From an uncultured Dyadobacter sp. (GTDB lineage: Bacteria > Bacteroidota > Bacteroidia > Cytophagales > Spirosomataceae): DNA of 20,208 nt. The stretch lies in the NCBI GenBank assembly GCA_937880795.1, contig CALGRQ010000343.1:1-20208 (forward strand). Direction: 5' to 3'. Made by a program: the position numbers and the translations under genes. Below, piece by piece: positions 14,091 through 20,208 of the stretch; positions within the stretch are counted from its first letter, which is position 1, and each line of letters begins with the position of its first letter. Below the pieces are notes generated by a model, which saw only the letters and a list, made by a program, of their open reading frames with translations, was not told the DNA's origin and searched no databases.

Positions 14091-17000
14091 TTAGAAACTA
14101 AGGTTCAAGCCGAAAGTGAATGCTCTTGCCTGAGGAATGGAGTTACGCTCAATACCAGATGCAAGGTTAGAATCTCCATTGGTCGAAATCTCTGGATCTA
14201 CCCCTGAATACTTAGTCCAAAGGAAAGCGTTGTTTACAGAAGCATAAATTCTCAAACCTGTAATTCCTGTTTTGCCAAATGCCGAAGCCGGGAAACGGTA
14301 ACCCAAAGTAGCCGTTTGCAATCTTAGGAAATCACCCTTTTCCACGTTTTCACTGATCAGGAATGCCGATCCATTGGATATGTTGTCACCATATATCGCT
14401 TTTGGAATATTGGTTTGCTGTCCTTCTGTTTTCCATGCATTAAGCACTTCCACCGAGTTGTTCCAAACACGCTGATCTAACAAACCGGCGCGGCTACCAT
14501 TGTAAATGTAATTACCTCCTGAGAACGTGAAATTCAGACCCAAATCAAAGTTTCCATACTTCAAAGTGTTGTTGAAACCTCCAAACCAGGTAGGCAATGT
14601 ATTACCCAAAATCTGTTGTTGGTTAGACGCTGAGGATGCAGCTTTACCATCAAGTGTTGTCCAGGCATTGGCTCCACCCAAGTGCATATACTGAACTTGT
14701 GTTCCATCTTTTCTATTAAAAATTCTTCTCCCGTTTGCAGGATTCACCCCCGAAGTTACAACACCATAAATTTGAGCGGCTGAGTATCCCACTTTGGTAA
14801 TGTTAGTCGCTTCCAAACCAGAGGTATTCGTCAAAATTGGTGTATTGTCGTTTACCAAAGAAGTCACCATGTTTTTGTTGGTCGCAAAATTCAGGTTGGT
14901 TGTCCAGCTAAAATTACCTTTGTTTACCGGCACGGCTGTAATACCCAATTCAACCCCTCTGTTGTACATAGATCCTACGTTGGCAAGAATTCTGTTTTCT
15001 GGAATACCCTTAGACGGTGGCTGTGGTACATCCAAAATCAGGTTATCGATGTTCTTGTTGTAGTAGTTCGCTTCAAGCGTAATACGGTCGTTCAGGAAGC
15101 TAACATCCAAACCAATGTTGGTTTGTTCACTGGTTTCCCATTTAAGATCCTTATTACCTGCCTGGTTAAATGCCAAAGTAGGTGCAGCTCCGTATAGAGA
15201 AGATCCAAATGTTGAGTAAGAACCATAAGCATTTGAAACGTTACCATTACCTACACGTCCCCAGCTCGCTTTCAAACGCAAAGAGGAAACTACATCATTT
15301 AAGTTAGAGCTTTTGAAGAAATCTTCTTCTGAGATTGTCCAACCCGCAGAAACCCCACCAAAGTTACCCCAACGGTTATCTTCAGAAAGCGCCGAGTTAC
15401 CATCGCGACGATAATTAGCACTTAGGAAGTATTTCCCTGAATAGTTATAGCTTACGCTACCCAAATACGCCAGGTAAGAAACTTGCGTAATACCGTTTCC
15501 GGCAGCAAGGTTCGTCCCAAAATTTCCTTGGAAATCAGTAAAGAAGTAATCCGCTAGGCCTTGACGCTGCGCACCCCAGTTGGTTGTTCTTCTTTTTTGA
15601 GCATCCGTACCCAATACAACGCCAACGTTATGCTTTCCAAATGATTTGTTATAGGCAAGCGTATTGATCCAGTTCCAGTTATCGGCACGCTGAAATCTGT
15701 TATAAGCGTCACCTTGGTAAGAAAATCCATCACCATTATATGGGTTCCAGAAACGAATCTCCTCTGTATTTCTTCTATCCCATGAATAAGTCGTTTTGAA
15801 AGTCAAACCAGGCATTAAAGTAAATTCAGCACCCAGGTTAGAGATCAAACGGTTGTTTTCAGAGGTATTTTTATCCAAATCAATCAGTGTAGCCGGGTTA
15901 GAAAACTGTGCAGGCAACAAGTTGTTTTTACGGCCAATGGTGTTGTTTTCTAAGTTATAGCTTCCATCCTCGTTGTAAGGAGGCAAGTTAGGAATTTGAG
16001 CCATGGCCAAACGTCCCAAACCAGACGAACCAAATGCACCACCTGGGTTAGAACCACTGGCAGGCGCTTTGTTCATGGAGTTGTTGTAGTTGATATTAAA
16101 GCTCAGTCTCAACCATTTGGTTGCTTTGTGATCCATGTTCAAACGAGCCGAACGACGCTGGAAAGAGTTGGCTTTCAAGAAACCGTCCTGATCTGTCAAC
16201 CCAGCTGAGAAATAGTAAGATGTTTTTTCAGAACCACCTGTTAACGATACATTGTGGTTTTGAGAAAAGGCCGTTCTGTAAATAAAATCAGCCCAATCGG
16301 TATCAATCATCGTTCCATCTGCATTGTATGAAGGCAAGAACGAACGGTTTTGACTATCGCGGTTTGCCGCACCTACTGCATTTGGGTTTAATGCCAATGC
16401 ATTTGCAATCGCACCATTTTTATGATCCATATACTGTTGTGCATTCAACACCTCAGGAATACGAACTGCATTGCTTATACCAGCCCAGCTGTCAATAGAC
16501 ACTTTCGCATTACCCGTTTTACCACGCTTGGTAGTAATCAAAAGAACCCCCGCAGCAGCTCTTGAACCATAAATGGCAGACGATGCCGCATCTTTCAAAA
16601 TGTCAATCGACTCAATATCCGCCGGGTTAATATCGCCCAATGGGTTGTTGGTTGCAGCATTGTCCGAAACGTTATCAGCTGTAATGGGGATACCATCAAC
16701 AACCACCAATGGGAAAGAACTCAACGTCAAAGAGCTAAGACCACGTACACGAATAACCGGAGGGTTGTTCAATAGACCGTTTGGCTGGGTGATGTTCACA
16801 CCGGCAGCTTGTCCGGTTAGCCCTTGTCCAAAACTTTGAACTGGACGCTCCGAAATCCCCTTTCCTTTAATCGTAGAAGCCGAACCGGTAAATTCTGTTC
16901 TTTTTTGAACCGCATAACCTGTTACAACCACCTCGCTCAGTTCCTGAAGGTTACTCATCAGAGATACATCAATAACCGACAGATTGCCTACCACGATTTC

Positions 17001-17234
17001 TTTGGTATGCATCCCAACAAAGCTATATACTAATGTGGCATTGGCACCTGCATTAATTTGGTAAGTACCGTCTGCATTAGAAGTTGTACCGGTAGTAGTA
17101 CCCTTTACAAGAATGGATACGCCGGGAAGTACGGAACCATCGTCGTTGGCCTTAATCGTTCCCGTAATTGATTTGTCTTGCGCCAGGACGAGCCCTGAGC
17201 AAAACAAACAAAAAATGAATAGATAATACCTCAT
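14091..17234 (-). CDS. SusC/RagA-family TonB-dependent outer-membrane transporter
   Basis: A 1047-residue channel for TonB-driven uptake of large nutrients. The signal peptide is 1-18 (ending GLVLA, then QDK). Residues 22-95 form the carboxypeptidase-D-like domain common to SusC proteins (ITGTIKANDDGSVLPGVSILVKGTTTGT). ELSEVVVTGY near 97-107 is the SusC-family signature before the plug, which includes RVRGLSSL, VVDGIPI and IESIDILKDAASSAIYGSRAAAGVLLITTKRG. The rest is a 22-strand barrel rich in aromatic girdle residues, ending FTFGLNLSF with a terminal phenylalanine. Substrate class is unknown. The partner SusD follows 23 bases downstream. A promoter at 17483-17512 would give a leader of about 240 nt with several hairpins. 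Confidence 0.96.
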   Translation of the reverse strand: MRYYLFIFCLFCSGLVLAQDKSITGTIKANDDGSVLPGVSILVKGTTTGTTSNADGTYQINAGANATLVYSFVGMHTKEIVVGNLSVIDVSLMSNLQELSEVVVTGYAVQKRTEFTGSASTIKGKGISERPVQSFGQGLTGQAAGVNITQPNGLLNNPPVIRVRGLSSLTLSSFPLVVVDGIPITADNVSDNAATNNPLGDINPADIESIDILKDAASSAIYGSRAAAGVLLITTKRGKTGNAKVSIDSWAGISNAVRIPEVLNAQQYMDHKNGAIANALALNPNAVGAANRDSQNRSFLPSYNADGTMIDTDWADFIYRTAFSQNHNVSLTGGSEKTSYYFSAGLTDQDGFLKANSFQRRSARLNMDHKATKWLRLSFNINYNNSMNKAPASGSNPGGAFGSSGLGRLAMAQIPNLPPYNEDGSYNLENNTIGRKNNLLPAQFSNPATLIDLDKNTSENNRLISNLGAEFTLMPGLTFKTTYSWDRRNTEEIRFWNPYNGDGFSYQGDAYNRFQRADNWNWINTLAYNKSFGKHNVGVVLGTDAQKRRTTNWGAQRQGLADYFFTDFQGNFGTNLAAGNGITQVSYLAYLGSVSYNYSGKYFLSANYRRDGNSALSEDNRWGNFGGVSAGWTISEEDFFKSSNLNDVVSSLRLKASWGRVGNGNVSNAYGSYSTFGSSLYGAAPTLAFNQAGNKDLKWETSEQTNIGLDVSFLNDRITLEANYYNKNIDNLILDVPQPPSKGIPENRILANVGSMYNRGVELGITAVPVNKGNFSWTTNLNFATNKNMVTSLVNDNTPILTNTSGLEATNITKVGYSAAQIYGVVTSGVNPANGRRIFNRKDGTQVQYMHLGGANAWTTLDGKAASSASNQQQILGNTLPTWFGGFNNTLKYGNFDLGLNFTFSGGNYIYNGSRAGLLDQRVWNNSVEVLNAWKTEGQQTNIPKAIYGDNISNGSAFLISENVEKGDFLRLQTATLGYRFPASAFGKTGITGLRIYASVNNAFLWTKYSGVDPEISTNGDSNLASGIERNSIPQARAFTFGLNLSF

Positions 17235-17340
17235 ACTTTTTTAGTTAGTTAGGTTTGAAAAAATTAGGAAATTGGTAAAAGGATCGTCAAACGGTTCGAG
17301 CGCTGACCTTGGTCACAGATTCTACCCGAATAGACTTGGT

Positions 17341-17407
17341 GCTGGTTCTGGTACAACCTCTCCAGCGTAATGTTTTTTGCTTAAAGTAGTGCAGAGGAAT
17401 CCTGCAC
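17341..17407 (-). promoter_or_regulatory. Structured part of the susC leader
   Basis: Two hairpins occur on the minus strand inside the predicted 5' leader. GTGCAG-7 bases-CTGCAC lies at 17407-17389. GCTGG-AGA-GGT-TGT-ACC-AGAA-CCAGC lies at 17366-17341. The first is flanked by similar sequences CTTCTTTAAG and CTACTTTAAG. I do not recognise a known riboswitch family. Confidence 0.4.
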
Positions 17408-17482
17408 ATCGACGGACCTTAAAGAAGTAAGGAGAAGTTTTATCATATTATTCAGTTGCGTTTGTTATGTTTTTTATTGTTG

Positions 17483-17512
17483 CAAATGTAATTATTGTTT
17501 TGACCACAACAA
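17483..17512 (-). promoter_or_regulatory. Promoter of the first SusC/SusD operon
   Basis: Minus strand: TTG (17512-17510), 19 bases, then TACATTTG (17490-17483), matching the Bacteroidota -33 (TTTG, three of four bases) and -7 (TAnnTTTG, exact) elements at the right spacing. Transcription would start near 17476. Confidence 0.65.
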
Positions 17513-17830
17513 GAAAAATTTAACCCTTATTCGAAATAAAGTTTGGTTACAGCAAACAATTCAACAAATTATATACTTAAAAAAGGCATTTAGGCAGGTT
17601 TTTACAACTGTCTCCAAAAGTTACAAATTTTCAAATACCATTCATTTCTTTTTACGAAATTGAACAATTCTTGGATTACAATTGAAAAAGTTACTTATTT
17701 TATATATAAAATCATACTCCTATTTTCATCTCTAAAATTGCTTCTTGTACCCGGCGACCGCCTTTCATTTATTTTTTAAGACGAAAAATAGTTTACCATA
17801 ATAATACAAATTCATTTGTAATTTATCCCA
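17513..17830. other. AT-rich non-coding stretch upstream of the susC promoter
   Basis: About 320 bases with no convincing reading frame on either strand. It holds a perfect 16-base palindrome ATTTTATATATAAAAT (17697-17712) and the inverted repeat TACAAA-TTCA-TTTGTA (17805-17820). These could be regulator sites for the SusC operon, but in DNA this AT-rich such repeats arise easily. Confidence 0.4.
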
Positions 17831-17833
17831 TAT

Positions 17834-17872
17834 AACAAAAAAAGCCGCCCCAGTAACACTGGAACGGCTTTT
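17834..17872 (-). terminator. Strong terminator of the second SusC/SusD operon
   Basis: Minus strand: AAAAGCCG-TT-CCAGT (17872-17858) pairs with ACTGG-GG-CGGCTTTT (17854-17840) around a three-base loop, followed by a T-rich run. It begins about 57 bases after the SusD stop. The A-rich 5' side means it could also work in the other direction. Confidence 0.93.
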
Positions 17873-17929
17873 GTCATTTTGATGCTCCTGCACAAGAAAA
17901 ATGCAGTGCAGTACTTATCTTAAATTGTA

Positions 17930-19540
17930 TTAGTAACCTGGGTTTTGCTCCTTAGCCAAAGTCGGGTTAATTGAAGTTTCAGACACAGGAATTGGCCATA
18001 AGAAACGGAAATCCGTTTGAGGAATGGCTGCTACTGAACCAGTCACAGCTCCACGATTCACCAAATCATATGAAGTATTTTTCAACTGAGAAACTTCAAC
18101 TTTGGCAGGTATACCACCTGTACCATATTTGGTATCCAAAGCCAAGCGGTGAATATCAGCCCAACGACGACCTTCACTCGCAAACTCAACTCTTCTTTCG
18201 TTCAAGATGGTTTGAATCAGGTCAGCAGGAGCGGAAGTATAACGCGCTGCTGCCGGTACCGAACGATTACGAACTGCATTTAACAAAGCAAACGACTGTG
18301 CATTATTTCCAGAACGCGCATAGGCCTCAGATGCATTAAGCAATACTTCGGAATATCTCAAAACCGGAGCCCAGTCACCAAACACACCGTAGTCACGGTA
18401 TTTAGTGGTATAATAGAATGGGAAGTTTCCAGTAGTTTGTCCTACAACAAGCTTGGTTCTTCTCAAGTCACCATCTACCCAGAAAGTTGCGTTATACAAG
18501 TTCGGGCTCATAGCAACCAGGTCACGCGCACCTTTGCTTGATGGCCCAAGCATGTTAGCAAGTGCACCATTCACACCAGGGTTTGAAGTTGCGCTGTTAG
18601 CGATAGAGAACATAGACTCTTTGTTAGACTTCTGATTCGCAAACGGAGTTTCCGGATCTGCCTCCAACTCATAACCTCCTACGGCACTTTTGAAAGTTCC
18701 GCTAGTAGCATCAGCACCTAATTTAGCAGCCTCTGCAATTACACCAGCCCAGTCTTCCATGTGCAATTTCACACGACTTTTTAATGCGATAGCCGCACCT
18801 TTTGTTGCACGTGCAATGCCGTTTGTTCTTGTATCAGCCAAATTAGCTTCTGCAAAATCCAAATCAGCCAAAAGCTTGGCATAACCTTCTGCCACTGTAC
18901 CACGGCCCATTGCTAAGCCTTCGTTAACCGCCTCGCCAGAGTTGATAGCAAGTTCTCTGTACGGAACACCTGGTTTCGATCCTTTTCCGTCTGCATAAGG
19001 ACGTGCAAAGTGTATCAACAACTCGTGGTGTGCCAATGCTCTAAGGAAACGAGCTTCTGCTTCATAACGCGTAGCTACATCAGCAGCAATAATACCGTTC
19101 GCTCCCGCTGTTTTAACACCGCTGATGATAATATTAGCCTGGTTGATCAATGCGTACAACTGCTCCCAATGATTCACATTGTTTGCAGATGCTGTTGTAT
19201 ACAACGACCGGTAAGAAATATCGAAGAAGGTCTGAAGATTGACCATGTCCTCTCCGCGCATTTCACCTTGCTCAATAGCAGCTGCACCAAAAGGGTACCC
19301 TCTACCGGCAGCAGCACCTGTACCTGGGTCATATGTACCCACAGCCGCAGCCTGGTACATTCCGTTTGCCGCAAGTTCAATATTGGCCGGGCTTGTAAAT
19401 GCAGTCGACTCAGATAGTGAAGCCAAAGGAGCCAGTTCTGTGAAGTCGCTGCAAGAATAGAATGATCCCGTTGATAGCGCTAGCGCCAGGGCGATCTTTC
19501 CTACAGAGTTCTTATTTATATTTAAAATTTTCATGTTCAT
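17930..19540 (-). CDS. SusD/RagB-family outer-membrane lipoprotein (second pair)
   Basis: A 536-residue surface lipoprotein. The lipobox is GSFYSC with C30 as the lipidated residue. SusD-type features in order: STAFTSPANIELAANGMYQAA (45-65), NHWEQLYALINQANIIISGV, YEAEARFLRALAHHELLIHFARPY, GAAIALKSRVKLHMEDWAGVI, PVLRYSEVLLNASEAYARSG, LNAVRNRS, ILNERRVEFASEGRRWADIHRL and a terminal LWPIPVSETSINPTLAKEQNPGY. It is the partner of the SusC whose stop lies six bases upstream. It is clearly diverged from the SusD at 12625-14067 and longer by 56 residues, so the two pairs probably take up different ligands. A second in-frame ATG two codons in is an alternative start. Confidence 0.95.
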   Translation of the reverse strand: MNMKILNINKNSVGKIALALALSTGSFYSCSDFTELAPLASLSESTAFTSPANIELAANGMYQAAAVGTYDPGTGAAAGRGYPFGAAAIEQGEMRGEDMVNLQTFFDISYRSLYTTASANNVNHWEQLYALINQANIIISGVKTAGANGIIAADVATRYEAEARFLRALAHHELLIHFARPYADGKGSKPGVPYRELAINSGEAVNEGLAMGRGTVAEGYAKLLADLDFAEANLADTRTNGIARATKGAAIALKSRVKLHMEDWAGVIAEAAKLGADATSGTFKSAVGGYELEADPETPFANQKSNKESMFSIANSATSNPGVNGALANMLGPSSKGARDLVAMSPNLYNATFWVDGDLRRTKLVVGQTTGNFPFYYTTKYRDYGVFGDWAPVLRYSEVLLNASEAYARSGNNAQSFALLNAVRNRSVPAAARYTSAPADLIQTILNERRVEFASEGRRWADIHRLALDTKYGTGGIPAKVEVSQLKNTSYDLVNRGAVTGSVAAIPQTDFRFLWPIPVSETSINPTLAKEQNPGY

Positions 19541-19546
19541 GCTATT

Positions 19547-20208
19547 TTAGAAACCCAAATTAAGACCTAGGGTGAATACTCTTGGAACCGGATTGTTACG
19601 GTTGTCAACACCTGGTGATTGGTTGTTACCAGCGCTAGTTGTAGAAACAGTAGTCAATTCTGGATCCAATCCTGTATACTTTGTAATCACAAACGCATTT
19701 TGTACCTGAGCATACACACGGAATGTTGTTGCTCTCATTTTGTTTTTCAATCCGTTTGGCAAAGTATATCCAAGGCTGATGTTCTGTGCACGTAGGAAAC
19801 TTCCATTTTCCAAGAAACGGCTGTTCAAGTGTCCGTTTTGCAATTGATACGTATCGCTTGTATAGTACAATTTAGGAACGTCAGTAACTTGTCCTTCCGT
19901 AGTCCAACGGTTCAAAAGCTCGGTACCTGCGTTAGCAAACTGCTGGTTGTTCAACTGCTCTTGTCTGGTTACGTTGTATACCTTGTTTCCTCCCGAGAAA
20001 GTAAGGAAGATACCCAGGTCGAAGTTTCCGTAGTTGAAGTTGTTGTTGAAACCTCCATACCAAGTTGGGTTAGAATTACCCAAGAATCTCTTATCCGCTT
20101 GTGTTAAAGCAGCAGCAGCTACACTAACATCACCCTTGTTGTCAGGATTGTAAACAGCCCAGCTTGTTTTTCCAACAATTTGATTTCGGTTCTTCCCGCT
20201 AAATCCAT
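19547..20208 (-). CDS. SusC/RagA-family TonB-dependent transporter, C-terminal 220 residues (N-terminus beyond window)
   Basis: The frame is open from the window edge to the stop at 19547. It shows the end of a SusC barrel: RFLGNSNPTWYGGFNNNFNYGNFDLGIFLTFSGGNKVYN, then FRVYAQVQNAFVITKYTGLDPE and the terminal VFTLGLNLGF. Each has a clear counterpart in the SusC at 14091-17234 (LGNTLPTWFGGFNNTLKYGNFDLGLNFTFSGGNYIYN; YASVNNAFLWTKYSGVDPE; FTFGLNLSF), so the two are paralogues. The fragment is not a separate gene: the reading frame continues past the edge without a start. Its SusD partner begins six bases after the stop. Confidence 0.95.
   Translation of the reverse strand, partial: GFSGKNRNQIVGKTSWAVYNPDNKGDVSVAAAALTQADKRFLGNSNPTWYGGFNNNFNYGNFDLGIFLTFSGGNKVYNVTRQEQLNNQQFANAGTELLNRWTTEGQVTDVPKLYYTSDTYQLQNGHLNSRFLENGSFLRAQNISLGYTLPNGLKNKMRATTFRVYAQVQNAFVITKYTGLDPELTTVSTTSAGNNQSPGVDNRNNPVPRVFTLGLNLGF

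Noticed and set aside
17513..17830. Possible small gene or tRNA in the gap upstream of susC
   Set aside because: No frame with coding character and no cloverleaf arms or TTCGA-type loop were found.
1..20208. Defence system, CRISPR array, prophage or transposon
   Set aside because: No regularly spaced repeats, transposase, integrase or nuclease motifs occur; every sizeable gene belongs to a housekeeping, metabolic or uptake family.

Overview
The window looks like chromosome from a member of the Bacteroidota, probably an aerobic Cytophagia-type bacterium. The evidence is two SusC/SusD-type outer-membrane uptake pairs, a PorT-like beta-barrel protein, proteins ending in aromatic beta-signals, start codons with no clear Shine-Dalgarno sequence, and several TAnnTTTG (-7) promoter elements typical of the phylum. 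The genus cannot be read from the sequence. No rRNA, tRNA, CRISPR array, insertion sequence or prophage gene was found.

Left part (1-4155): the N-terminal half of leucyl-tRNA synthetase (leuS, minus strand, cut by the window edge) diverges from a small PorT-type outer-membrane protein closed by a strong terminator. A GTG-started XRE regulator of the short-chain acyl-CoA-sensing (RamB/PrpR, ScfR) type follows. Middle-left (4311-8763): an integral-membrane fatty acid hydroxylase/sterol desaturase family protein (alkylglycerol-monooxygenase-like His motifs) converges on a glutaryl-CoA-dehydrogenase-type acyl-CoA dehydrogenase. Next come a membrane-anchored M48 metalloprotease and metX (homoserine O-acetyltransferase). 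metX is preceded by a well-formed SAM-I riboswitch that has its own recognisable promoter.

Middle-right (8984-11095): a rightward cluster of a DUF721 (DciA-like) protein, an LD-carboxypeptidase and a short-chain dehydrogenase, ending in a nested inverted repeat shared with the converging gene on the other strand. Right part (11194-20208, all minus): a secreted M20D amidohydrolase, a complete SusC-SusD pair, a roughly 700-base non-coding stretch with a promoter, a structured leader of about 240 nt and a terminator, then a second SusD and the C-terminal end of a second SusC cut by the window edge.

The genes are mostly housekeeping, lipid metabolism and nutrient uptake, and I do not see a clearly new multi-gene system. 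The most interesting signals are regulatory: the SAM-I leader of metX with an inverted repeat at its transcription start and a small hairpin against the ATG; the acyl-CoA-type regulator with a decayed M78 motif; the paired TTGCAA-type repeats before the acyl-CoA dehydrogenase; and the structured leader in front of susC.
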